A stretch of DNA of 20,619 nucleotides from NCBI GenBank assembly GCA_902518075.1, contig CABYEX010000024.1, positions 1-20,619 of the forward strand, in the 5' to 3' direction. Made by a program: the position numbers and the translations under genes. The stretch's first letter is position 1. Each line of letters begins with the position of its first letter. This DNA is from Halieaceae bacterium (lineage in GTDB: Bacteria; Pseudomonadota; Gammaproteobacteria; Pseudomonadales; Halieaceae). The notes below the pieces were generated by a model. It was not told where the DNA came from. It worked only from the letters and a program-made list of their open reading frames with translations, and ran no database searches. Positions 8,078-15,796 of the stretch are shown in pieces.

Positions 8078-8728
8078 TTAGTCTCCCCTCTGCTGGGTAA
8101 TCGCCACTGTTACCGTTGCGGCGAAGTGTTCAAAAAATGCCTCCAGGTCAATTGCATCTGGGGCTACCACCCATTGATAGATTGTGCCGAACATGGTTGA
8201 ACAATAGCCCGTGGCAAAGTGCGCCGGGTCAACGTCCGCTCTGATATCGCCAGCTGCCTGTCCCTGCTCGATCCACTGCTGGACGTCGCGACGATAAATC
8301 ACATGATGGCTGGCCAGACTGGCCCGAATATCCGATTCCCGGCCCAATGATTCGTACCAGAGAATATACATAGCCCGGAGGTAGCCTGACTCCCGAGTGA
8401 AAATATCCCGCTGCGCCTGAATCGCCGCCTCGAGCGCCGCTAGCCCCTGCTTGCCTGTCAAATACTGGGAAAGGTGCGCCTTCCAGATGTCGTCAAATCG
8501 CGCAAACAACTCCATCCATAGCCCATCTTTCGAGCCGAACCGGTAGCTTGCGAGACCGCGGCTGTAACCGGCGCCCTCGCCGATATCTTTGAGCGTCGTC
8601 TTGGCCGTGCCGCGCTCATTCACCAGCTCGATCGCCACCTCAAACATCCGCTGATCTGACAACGCCGTTCGCTCGGCCTGAGTATTGCCATTGCCCGCTG
8701 ACGACTCGGTGATCACCGCATCAGTCAT
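8078..8728 (-). CDS. TetR-family transcriptional regulator
   Basis: A 216-residue regulator. The N-terminal TetR helix-turn-helix is clear: 'MFEVAIELVNERG' (28-40), then TTLKDIGEGAGYSRGLASYR (44-63) and FGSKDGL. The remaining 145 residues form the variable ligand-binding domain. ATG 8728 is chosen because GGAGAGG lies just upstream; an upstream in-frame TTG (8740) would put the start before that site. The start overlaps the ligase stop by 8 bases, and the stop is 2 bases from the hydrolase, so the regulator sits in the middle of the operon. Autoregulation and control of the divergent promoter at 12145-12313 by an acyl-CoA or a pathway intermediate is likely by analogy with other acyl-CoA-related TetR proteins; the ligand is unknown. 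Confidence 0.9.
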   Translation of the reverse strand: MTDAVITESSAGNGNTQAERTALSDQRMFEVAIELVNERGTAKTTLKDIGEGAGYSRGLASYRFGSKDGLWMELFARFDDIWKAHLSQYLTGKQGLAALEAAIQAQRDIFTRESGYLRAMYILWYESLGRESDIRASLASHHVIYRRDVQQWIEQGQAAGDIRADVDPAHFATGYCSTMFGTIYQWVVAPDAIDLEAFFEHFAATVTVAITQQRGD

Positions 8729-10385
8729 TTCCCTCTCCAAAGCCCAAGTGTTTTTGTATGGCGAGCTTTCCCGCCGCTACCTCTTCCCGGAGCAATTTCT
8801 TGTCCATTTTCCCCACGCTGGTTTTGGGAATGTCGTCTACGACGGCCCAGTATTCAGGCACCCAAAACTTTGCCACCTTATCCACTAAAAATGAGCGTAA
8901 CTCGCCAGGCAAGGTCTCGCCATCGCAGCCTGCCTTGCTGCGCACAATGGCGAGCGGACGCTCCTGCCAACGCGTATCGTCAACCGCCACCACTGCGACC
9001 TCTGCCACACTCTCGTGCTTCAGCAGCACGTCCTCGAGGTCTACGGAGGAAATCCATTCGCCGCCGGACTTGATCACATCCTTCGTGCGATCTGTAAGCT
9101 GCACATAGCCCCGCGCATCCACCATGCCCACATCGCCTGTGCGTAGCCAGCCGTCCTCGGTAAAGGCGTCGGTCTCCTCATTGATATAACTGCCGGTAAC
9201 CCACGCGCCTTTCAACTGAAGTTCACCCACTGTCGTGCCATCCTGCTCCAGGAGATTGCCCTCATCATCCATCACCCGCACTTCAATACCGGGAACAGGT
9301 CGACCGCTTTTTAATCGCCAGTAAGTCTCTGTCTCGCCATTGAGGTCTTTGGGTGGATGCGACAGTACGCACATCGGGCTGGTCTCTGTCATCCCCCACC
9401 CCTGGATCACCGGCACATTCCATCGTTCTCGCACCGCTTCGATCATGGACGACGGTACGGCGGAGCCTCCCGATACAATGGCCCGGAAACAGGACAAATT
9501 CAGCGGCGCGGTTTCATCCGCGAGTAGCAGATCACCCAACAGGGTTGGCACCATTGCCGTCAAGGTCGGTCGCGCTGACTCGATCATGGTGCGTAGATGA
9601 GGCCCCTGCAGGTGCGGACCCGGCATCACCATGTCGGCGCCGGACATCCAGCCGCTGTAGGGAAACCCCCAAGCATTGGCGTGGAACATCGATGGCAACA
9701 TCAGGATCACGTCCCGCTCCTGCACCGCAAAGCTGTCTACAGAACGCGAGGCCAGCGCATGCAGATAGGTGGTTTTCTGGCTGTAAGCCACGCCCTTTGG
9801 GTTACCCGTGGTGCCACTCGTGTAGCAAATACCTGCGGCCGCGTTCTCCTCAGGCTCGGGCCATGGGAAAGCATCTTCCGCTTTGCGCAACAATGCCTCG
9901 TAGGACACGGCACGTGGATCATTCAGCGAGCCGGCAGCCTCATCACCGCCCCCCGACACAATCACATGCTCGACATTGGGAATCAGTGGCAGGACCGGCA
10001 AAAAGCTGTCGATTAACCGCGCATCGAGTACCAGGAATCGGTCGGTAGCATGATTGATGATGTAGGCGATGTGCTCCGTAGAAAGCCTACAATTCAGGGT
10101 ATGCAGCACTGCGCCCAGTGACGGTACCGCCAAATACGTTTCAAGGTGCTGGGTGCTGTTCCACATGAACGTGCCGACGCGGTCACCGGGCACGATACCT
10201 AGACGCGTCAACACGTTCGCAAGGCGTGCACTGGTCGCGTCAATGTCCGCGTAACTGCGCCAGTGTATTTGCTGACCGTCGTAGTCACCGACGCGACTAC
10301 TGCCGAAATGTCGCGCGCCGAACCGGTGTAGCGTCTTCACCCCCAGCGGGGTATTCATCATCGTGCTCGTCATGGTGTTCGCCAT
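8721..10385 (-). CDS. AMP-dependent acyl-CoA ligase (medium/long-chain type)
   Basis: A 554-residue adenylate-forming enzyme that activates a carboxylic acid with ATP and CoA. Motifs in order: P-loop YTSGTTGNPKG (188-198), 'MLPSMFHANAWGFPYSGWMSG', GWGMTETSP (adenine-binding), 'DGWLRTGDVGMVDARGY' (the ribose-binding Asp), the hinge 'LTDRTKDVIKSGGEWIS', and the C-terminal catalytic lysine in PKTSVGKMDKK. The style is that of the AlkK-like medium-chain fatty-acid ligases. The start ATG 10385 lies 5 bases after the kinase stop; ATG codons a few residues further in are possible. The stop overlaps the TetR start by 8 bases. It is likely the entry step to CoA-bound catabolism for the acid made or released by this operon. 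Confidence 0.92.
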   Translation of the reverse strand: MANTMTSTMMNTPLGVKTLHRFGARHFGSSRVGDYDGQQIHWRSYADIDATSARLANVLTRLGIVPGDRVGTFMWNSTQHLETYLAVPSLGAVLHTLNCRLSTEHIAYIINHATDRFLVLDARLIDSFLPVLPLIPNVEHVIVSGGGDEAAGSLNDPRAVSYEALLRKAEDAFPWPEPEENAAAGICYTSGTTGNPKGVAYSQKTTYLHALASRSVDSFAVQERDVILMLPSMFHANAWGFPYSGWMSGADMVMPGPHLQGPHLRTMIESARPTLTAMVPTLLGDLLLADETAPLNLSCFRAIVSGGSAVPSSMIEAVRERWNVPVIQGWGMTETSPMCVLSHPPKDLNGETETYWRLKSGRPVPGIEVRVMDDEGNLLEQDGTTVGELQLKGAWVTGSYINEETDAFTEDGWLRTGDVGMVDARGYVQLTDRTKDVIKSGGEWISSVDLEDVLLKHESVAEVAVVAVDDTRWQERPLAIVRSKAGCDGETLPGELRSFLVDKVAKFWVPEYWAVVDDIPKTSVGKMDKKLLREEVAAGKLAIQKHLGFGEGND

Positions 10386-10390
10386 GCCGC

Positions 10391-11416
10391 CTACCAGTCC
10401 CCCGCCGCCGCGGCTTGTGCCTCAGCTAGGAGTGCCGGCACGTCATACTCCAGGCCACGCGCGTAGTCAGAGTCGAGCTTGCCTGCGACATGCAACCCGT
10501 AGGCACCCTCAATGATCGCCGCCAAGCGCCAGAAAGCCAGCGCCATATAGAAGTTCATATGGTTAAGCGGCCGGCCCAGCGACTCTGCCCAGCGACCGGC
10601 CAGCTCTCGTCGACTGACCACGGCAGCACGCCGTGACACCGCCTGCAAGGCGCTAAAAGCAGGCGGCTCCTGGGTGCGATATTCGCCCCAAAACATAAGC
10701 ATCAGCGCGATGTCCATGTAACAGTCGCCCACCGTAGCGAGCTCCCAGTCGATGATCGCGAGGATCTCCGGCTGCTCCTTGGAAGCCAAGGTGTTATCAA
10801 GGTGGTAATCCCCGTGAATGACGGCGGGCGCCGCCGCTGCGGGCACATTACGCTGCAGCCACTCTCCGAGAGAGAAGAGCTCGGGCAGATCCCTGACCGC
10901 GTGTTCCCTGCGGACGCCCAGCCAGCGCTCAATCTGTCGCTCAACAAAGCGCTCGGGACGCCCCAGCTTCGCAAGTGCTTCCAAATCGGTAGGCACGGCG
11001 TGGAGCGCAGCCAGCTGATCGATCAAATCCTCACCGAGACGGTTCACGCTGTCAGGCGAGTCGGCATAGGCGGACGGCAAGGCATCAGTCAGCGCCACAC
11101 CATCGACCCACTCCTGCACCAGAAACGGCCGACCGATCACCGTCTCGTCATCGCACCAGGCCAGCACGCCAGGCGCCTTGACCGGATAATCGGCGATCGC
11201 CTGCAGGATTTGTGCCTCCCGCTGGATGCCTCGCGCAGACGTTGGCGAGATATCGTCAGCGGGGGGTGTTCGTACGACACAGGCTTTTTCGTCGTCCTGG
11301 AACTGCCATGTCAGATTGGAGTTGCCGCCGGCCAGGGCAGACACGAACTCAGCCTGTGCCCAGCCCAGAGAGTCGCGCAGCCAGTCAGCAACCTGCTCGG
11401 TGGCCTCCGACGTCAT
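10391..11416 (-). CDS. APH-family phosphotransferase, like the kinase half of ACAD10/11
   Basis: A 341-residue kinase-fold protein of the aminoglycoside phosphotransferase family. Seen: a glycine-rich loop GGNSNLTW (30-37), the acidic 'VQEWVDGV' hinge (100-107), the catalytic Brenner loop HGDYHLDN (201-208, base Asp203), and the metal-binding Asp223 in IIDWELATVGD. This subfamily is not an antibiotic-resistance enzyme. In animals it is fused to an acyl-CoA dehydrogenase (ACAD10/11), and in Pseudomonas LvaA it phosphorylates 4-hydroxyvaleryl-CoA. Both usual partners are here: an SDR gene overlapping by one base (TGATG) and an ACAD10/11-type gene just across the divergent promoter. ATG 11416 is chosen for that overlap; a frame extension to 11500 lies inside the SDR gene and is not family-like. 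Confidence 0.87.
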   Translation of the reverse strand: MTSEATEQVADWLRDSLGWAQAEFVSALAGGNSNLTWQFQDDEKACVVRTPPADDISPTSARGIQREAQILQAIADYPVKAPGVLAWCDDETVIGRPFLVQEWVDGVALTDALPSAYADSPDSVNRLGEDLIDQLAALHAVPTDLEALAKLGRPERFVERQIERWLGVRREHAVRDLPELFSLGEWLQRNVPAAAAPAVIHGDYHLDNTLASKEQPEILAIIDWELATVGDCYMDIALMLMFWGEYRTQEPPAFSALQAVSRRAAVVSRRELAGRWAESLGRPLNHMNFYMALAFWRLAAIIEGAYGLHVAGKLDSDYARGLEYDVPALLAEAQAAAAGDW

Positions 11417-12144
11417 CACACCACACCGAAGCTGGACAGCAGGCCGCCATCCACCGGAACGACTGCGCCTGTCATGTATCGACTCTGCGCCCCCCAACAC
11501 ACCACCTCGGCGACTTCGCGATCCTCGGCAAATCGTCGCAACGGAATTTGCTGCGTCATTTTATCGAGTGCGGCCTCGCTCAGTTCGGATGTCATTTCGG
11601 TGAGCACCAGACCCGGAATCACCAGATTGGCCGTGATGGCTTTCGGCGCCAATTCAATCGCCAGCGCCTGAGTAAGCCCTGACAACCCGGCTTTGGAAGA
11701 GGCGTAGGCCGAGTCGCCGGGGAATCCACGAAATCCGACTACCGCGCCCACGTTGATCACCGAACAGCCTTCGCTCATATGCGGCACAGCGGCCCGGGTC
11801 ATGTTCATGGCGCCGGTGAGGTTGACCTGCAACACCTCTTGCCATGCGTCGTCGGTCAAGCGGTGTATCTTGCCGCCGCGGTGCACGCCCGCATTGTTGA
11901 CCAGCACCTCAACGTGTCCGAAACGTGCCACGATCGCGTCAACCGTCTCGCTGACTGAGGCTGGGTCAGCCACGTCGCACTGGAACCCTGCCGCGGACTC
12001 CCCGAGCGACTGAGCAAGCTCCATCACGGATTCACCCCGCGCGATCAGTGCGACCTTGTGGCCAGCTTCGACTGCCAGCCGTGCGATGGCCGCACCAATC
12101 CCCCGCGAGGCACCGGTCACGATCCAGACTCCATCGCCCGCCAT
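11416..12144 (-). CDS. SDR-family oxidoreductase lacking the catalytic serine
   Basis: A 242-residue classical short-chain dehydrogenase with the FabG layout. It has the cofactor motif TGASRGIG (10-17), the NNAG motif (83-86), active-site Asn108 in 'LQVNLTG', and YASSK with Tyr147 and Lys151. The position 13 residues before Tyr147, where the catalytic Ser should be, is Ala134 (INVGAVVG; codon GCG), so one tetrad member is missing. Arg at 35-36 ('LIARGES') suggests NADP(H). ATG 12144 is chosen over ATG 12168 and TTG 12171 because AGGAG sits 8 bases upstream of it. It is the first gene of the six-gene minus-strand operon. In the lva pathway the comparable enzyme interconverts 4-oxo- and 4-hydroxyacyl-CoA; with Ser absent, activity may be lowered or altered. 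Confidence 0.86.
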   Translation of the reverse strand: MAGDGVWIVTGASRGIGAAIARLAVEAGHKVALIARGESVMELAQSLGESAAGFQCDVADPASVSETVDAIVARFGHVEVLVNNAGVHRGGKIHRLTDDAWQEVLQVNLTGAMNMTRAAVPHMSEGCSVINVGAVVGFRGFPGDSAYASSKAGLSGLTQALAIELAPKAITANLVIPGLVLTEMTSELSEAALDKMTQQIPLRRFAEDREVAEVVCWGAQSRYMTGAVVPVDGGLLSSFGVV

Positions 12145-12313
12145 AGTGTTCACTCCTGAATTGCGCATCAACGCGCCGCAAACCCTTGGATTTCTTGTCG
12201 GTCTCGTTGCTTGTTTGCGTCTAGCAAGTCTAAACTAGCGCCCTGATTTGGCAAGCCTGACGGCTGCCCCACGGTACGAGAGCCGACGATAGATACCCTC
12301 AGGAGGAAAAGGC
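12145..12313. promoter_or_regulatory. Divergent control region between the SDR operon and the ACAD gene
   Basis: These 169 bases separate the minus-strand operon from the plus-strand ACAD gene and must hold both promoters. On the plus strand TTGCTT (12207-12212), an 18-base spacer and TAAACT (12231-12236) make a plausible sigma-70 promoter. The direct repeat CTAGC (12221-12225 and 12235-12239) brackets and overlaps the -10 box; two copies of the normally rare CTAG within 18 bases could mark an operator, perhaps for the TetR protein of the operon. Ribosome sites AGGAGG (12301-12306, plus) and AGGAG (about 12153-12157, minus) are clear. No convincing minus-strand promoter was picked out. Confidence 0.5.
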
Positions 12314-13606
12314 GTGTGGTCATTTGAGACAGACCCGGAGTTTCAGGCATCACTGGACTGGATTGACGAGTTCACCCGCGAGGAAATCGAACCTCTAGAT
12401 CTAGTCTTCCGTGAGCCGGGAGATCCATGGGACCCCAATTCCGCAGCCTTTTCCGCCATGGCGCCGCTACGAGAGATCGTGAAACAGAAGCAGCTCTGGG
12501 CGTGCCATTTGGAGCCCGAGCTGGGCGGGCAAGGCTACGGGCAGGTCAGTCTGGGCCTGATGAATGAGATTCTCGGTCGCAGCCGCTTTGGACCCAGCGT
12601 ATTCGGCTGTCAGGCTCCCGATTCCGGCAACGCGGAAATTCTGGCCAAATTCGGCACGCCGGAGCAGAAGGAAAAATATCTCAAACCGCTGCTCAATGCT
12701 GAAATCGCCTCCTGCTACTCCATGACCGAACCCCAGGCTGGTGCCGATCCGGGAGAGTTCCTGTGTACAGCGACCCGAGACGGCGATGATTGGGTCATCA
12801 ATGGCGAGAAGTGGTTTGCCTCCCACGCCCGCTTTTCCGCTTTTCTGCTGGTCATGGTGGTGACCAATACAGACGTGCCTATCCATGAGGGCGCGTCGAT
12901 TTTCCTGGTGGAGCAAGGTACACCGGGCATGGAGATCATCCGCAATTCCGCGGTCGGTCCCTACATCGAGCAGGGCGACGGCGTGCATGCATATATCTCA
13001 TTCCAAGACTGCCGTGTCCCTGCGGAGAACCTGCTGGGTAACGAAGGACAGGGTTTTCATGTGGCGCAAACCCGGCTGGGTGGTGGTCGGGTACACCACG
13101 CCATGCGCACGGTCGGCGTCATCCGCCGCGCCATCGATATGATGTGTGAGCGCGCGCTCAGTCGTCGCACTAAAGGCGAGCTGCTTGCCGACAAACAGAT
13201 GACTCAGGAAAAAATTGCCGACGCCTACACAATGATGATGCAGTACCGATTGCATGTGCTCTACACCGCTTGGCTAATCGACAAGCACAAGGAATATAAC
13301 CGGGAGGTGCGCAAAGAAATCGCCGCCATTAAAGCCGCGACCCCCAAAGTGTTGGTAGAGATTGTATCCCGCGCGATGCACCTGCACGGCAGCCTCGGCA
13401 GTTCTGATGAGACGCCACTGGCGAATATGTGGGCCAACATACCGGAGTTGGGCGTGGTGGATGGCCCGACAGAGGTTCACAAGGTCGCGGTCGCCAAAGC
13501 CGTACTGCGAAACTACTCCGCCCACGATGCCCTATTCCCGAGCTATCACACACCGACTCAGCGAGCCAAAGCGCTTGAAAAATACGGGCATTATTCGTCA
13601 GGCTGA
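12314..13606 (+). CDS. ACAD10/11-type acyl-CoA dehydrogenase family protein
   Basis: A 430-residue acyl-CoA dehydrogenase fold flavoprotein. It matches the ACAD half of mammalian ACAD11 in distinctive places: 'FGCQAPDSGNAEIL' (ACAD11 has FNCQAPDTGN), 'SCYSMTEPQAGADP', 'DWVINGEKWFAS', 'RLGGGRVHHAMRTVG' and, at the usual catalytic-base site, VDGPTEVHK with Asp383 in place of the Glu of ordinary enzymes (ACAD11 has ADGPDEVH). In this subfamily the enzyme acts on phosphorylated 4-hydroxyacyl-CoA, eliminating phosphate and leading into beta-oxidation. The start is GTG 12314 with AGGAGG 7 bases upstream. It is transcribed away from the kinase/SDR operon. Next comes the PQQ gene, 80 bases on, perhaps co-transcribed. 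Confidence 0.9.
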   Translation: MWSFETDPEFQASLDWIDEFTREEIEPLDLVFREPGDPWDPNSAAFSAMAPLREIVKQKQLWACHLEPELGGQGYGQVSLGLMNEILGRSRFGPSVFGCQAPDSGNAEILAKFGTPEQKEKYLKPLLNAEIASCYSMTEPQAGADPGEFLCTATRDGDDWVINGEKWFASHARFSAFLLVMVVTNTDVPIHEGASIFLVEQGTPGMEIIRNSAVGPYIEQGDGVHAYISFQDCRVPAENLLGNEGQGFHVAQTRLGGGRVHHAMRTVGVIRRAIDMMCERALSRRTKGELLADKQMTQEKIADAYTMMMQYRLHVLYTAWLIDKHKEYNREVRKEIAAIKAATPKVLVEIVSRAMHLHGSLGSSDETPLANMWANIPELGVVDGPTEVHKVAVAKAVLRNYSAHDALFPSYHTPTQRAKALEKYGHYSSG

Positions 13607-13686
13607 GAGCGCGTCAGAATGAGCGTAAGGAGCGCTGGCGGAGCCTGATCATCCGCCCGCCCGAGCAGAAAACAGGGGGATGCTCG

Positions 13687-15783
13687 ATGAACGGAACTTC
13701 ACTTTCAGGGGGCGCACAGGGCCGTATTCATTGGCTCACAACTGTCGTCCTGACTGTCTCAATGTCACCACTCTCTTGGGCAGTCGCAGATACGGGCGAG
13801 CGCCTCTACGGTGAGCACTGTGCAAGCTGTCACGCTGCCACACTGAGGGGCTCAGCCCATGGCGCCGCCCTATCCGGCCCCGCATTTGCTGACAAGTGGT
13901 CCGGGGTCTCTGCTCAATCTTTTCTCGCATACCAGATGGCGGAGATGCCACCAGGTGAGGCCAATAGCCTGTCTCCGACGCAGCATGCCGCCATTGCACA
14001 ATACGTGATTGATCAATCCGGTCTGGACTCAGAGACCTTGCTGGTCAGCTCAGCGGCGGACCTCACCAGCGTGCCTGCCGATGCCATCGAGGTGGTGGAG
14101 TTTGCCGAGGCGGGGAGCGTCATGGATATGGCGCGCAGTGCGGGCGCTTTCGCGATGCGACGCGTTAATGACTTTAGACCCGTGACCACTGAGGAGCTCA
14201 ACCGGCCTGACGCCGCAGACTGGTTGAACTGGCGGAGAACGCCGGACGGCCATGCGCACAGCCCCCTCACAGAGATTTCCACAGACAATGTCTCTCGACT
14301 GAGCATGAGCTGGTCAATGGCCATGCACGAGGGCAGCAACCAGCCCACCCCGCTGGTGCGAGACGGGGTCATGTTCCTGACCCATGCCCACAACAAGATT
14401 CAGGCGATAGAAGCCGCATCCGGTGAGCTGATCTGGGAGTATCAGTACCAGTTCCCCCCTGCCTCCAAGATGCTCGGCGGGCCCACCCGCAATATCGCGC
14501 TGTGGCAGGACCGCCTGTTTCTGGCGACCTATGACGCGGCCATTGTAGCCATCGATGCGACAACCGGGATCGAACTCTGGCGCACTGAGAAAGCCGACTA
14601 TCGCGAGGCCTTCACCCACAGCGCGGGGCCCATTGTGGCCAACGGTATCGTGGTGAGCGGCATCAACGGCTGTGAGCTGTTTACACAAGATGGCTGCTTC
14701 ATTACCGGCCATGACCCCGAGACCGGCGAGGAACTTTGGCGAACCGCAACGCTGGCGGAACCCGGCACGCCCGAATACGCCAGCTGGGGGGATGTGGCCC
14801 CCGATCGCCGCGGAGGGGGAGATATCTGGATCGCCGGATCCTATGACCCCGGTTTGGATCTCGTTTACTTTGGCACCTCTCAACCTAAACCCTGGGCAGC
14901 GCCTAGCCGGGGCATGTCGGTTAAAGACGCCGCGCTCTACACCAACGCCACACTGGCCGTGAGACCCAAAACAGGGGAACTGGTTTGGCACTTTCAGCAC
15001 ATCCCCGGTGAGACCATCGATATGGAGGTAGGTTTCGAACGAATACTCGCTGATATCGACGACGAGCAAACGCTGCTAACGGTGGGCAAGGACGGCATCC
15101 TATGGAAGTTGGATCGCGCCACCGGTGACTATCTGGATCTGCTCGACACCATGGACCAAACAATTTTCGAGGTAGATCGAGGTACCGGACAGCTGACCTA
15201 CCGGGAGGATATCTCCAGCGCCGGTATTGGTGACACCTACACCGCATGCCCCGGCATATACGGGGGCCACAACTGGCAGTCTGCGACCTACGACGATGCG
15301 CGGCATTTGCTCTTCCTGCCAGTGCATCAACTATGTTCCGACATGACTCCTCGTGAGGTAGATTTAGGCCCCGGCGGTGGTGGCTATGGTGCCGATGTCG
15401 CCACCTACCCCATGCCGGGCAAAGAGGGCCTGGCGGGCGCCCTACTGGCGATCGATGTGCGCACGATGGAGGTTCGCTGGAAATTTGAGCAGCCGGCACT
15501 GTTTTTGAGCGGCGCCCTGTCGACTGATGGCGGCCTGCTCTTCATTGGCGACTTGGATAGGCATTTTCAGGCGTTCGATACCGAGACGGGCGAGCGATTG
15601 TGGTCAACTCGCCTGCCAGCGCCGGCCCACGGCTACCCCATTACCTATAAGGCCGGGGGGAGACAGTTCGTCGCGATTCCAGCGGGTATTGGTGTATTTC
15701 GGGCGCTGACCGCGGTGATTTTCCCCGATATTTATCAACCCCCGGATGGCCAGGGGCTATTCGTTTTCAGCGTGCCGCAGTAA
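13687..15783 (+). CDS. Periplasmic PQQ-dependent dehydrogenase with N-terminal cytochrome c domain
   Basis: A 698-residue quinohaemoprotein. A Sec signal (hydrophobic LTTVVLTVSMSPLSWAVA, cut near residue 34) precedes a cytochrome c domain with haem motif CASCH (45-49) and the likely axial Met87 in EMPP. A beta-propeller follows, with PQQ-type W-motif repeats such as 'GELIWEYQYQFPP', 'TGIELWRTEKADY', 'TGEELWRTATLAEPG', 'TGELVWHFQHIPGET' and 'VRWKFEQPA'. Asp414 (VKDAALYTNATLAV) sits where alcohol dehydrogenases carry the catalytic Asp, though the following Asn is Ala here. In common type II quinohaemoprotein alcohol dehydrogenases the cytochrome is C-terminal; the N-terminal order recalls polyvinyl-alcohol dehydrogenase. 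The adjacent-cysteine ring of methanol dehydrogenase is not seen. AGGGGGA (13674-13680) precedes ATG 13687. It probably oxidises a periplasmic alcohol. No PQQ synthesis genes are visible. Confidence 0.9.
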   Translation: MNGTSLSGGAQGRIHWLTTVVLTVSMSPLSWAVADTGERLYGEHCASCHAATLRGSAHGAALSGPAFADKWSGVSAQSFLAYQMAEMPPGEANSLSPTQHAAIAQYVIDQSGLDSETLLVSSAADLTSVPADAIEVVEFAEAGSVMDMARSAGAFAMRRVNDFRPVTTEELNRPDAADWLNWRRTPDGHAHSPLTEISTDNVSRLSMSWSMAMHEGSNQPTPLVRDGVMFLTHAHNKIQAIEAASGELIWEYQYQFPPASKMLGGPTRNIALWQDRLFLATYDAAIVAIDATTGIELWRTEKADYREAFTHSAGPIVANGIVVSGINGCELFTQDGCFITGHDPETGEELWRTATLAEPGTPEYASWGDVAPDRRGGGDIWIAGSYDPGLDLVYFGTSQPKPWAAPSRGMSVKDAALYTNATLAVRPKTGELVWHFQHIPGETIDMEVGFERILADIDDEQTLLTVGKDGILWKLDRATGDYLDLLDTMDQTIFEVDRGTGQLTYREDISSAGIGDTYTACPGIYGGHNWQSATYDDARHLLFLPVHQLCSDMTPREVDLGPGGGGYGADVATYPMPGKEGLAGALLAIDVRTMEVRWKFEQPALFLSGALSTDGGLLFIGDLDRHFQAFDTETGERLWSTRLPAPAHGYPITYKAGGRQFVAIPAGIGVFRALTAVIFPDIYQPPDGQGLFVFSVPQ

Positions 15784-15796
15784 CCAGAGCGGCCTG

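Noticed and set aside
9353..10048. Long plus-strand open frame (231 codons) opposite the acyl-CoA ligase gene
   Set aside because: Its predicted protein is rich in Arg, Pro and Ser without family motifs, and the opposite strand carries a complete, motif-rich ligase. It is an antisense shadow of GC-rich coding DNA.
10391..11416. Aminoglycoside-resistance gene
   Set aside because: The fold motifs are shared, but the sequence style and the ACAD, SDR and ligase neighbours fit the ACAD10/11-type kinase group rather than a drug-modifying enzyme, and no mobile element is nearby.
10802..11671. Long plus-strand open frame (289 codons) opposite the kinase and SDR genes
   Set aside because: It crosses two well-supported minus-strand genes that overlap by one base, and it shows no recognisable domain or ribosome site.
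13607..13686. Inverted AGCGC...GCGCT in the gap between the ACAD and PQQ genes as a terminator
   Set aside because: The arms are short, the loop is long and no T run follows; co-transcription of the two genes cannot be excluded.
14314..15069. 251-codon minus-strand open frame opposite the PQQ gene
   Set aside because: The plus strand encodes an uninterrupted quinoprotein with haem and propeller motifs across this stretch; the antisense product shows no family features.
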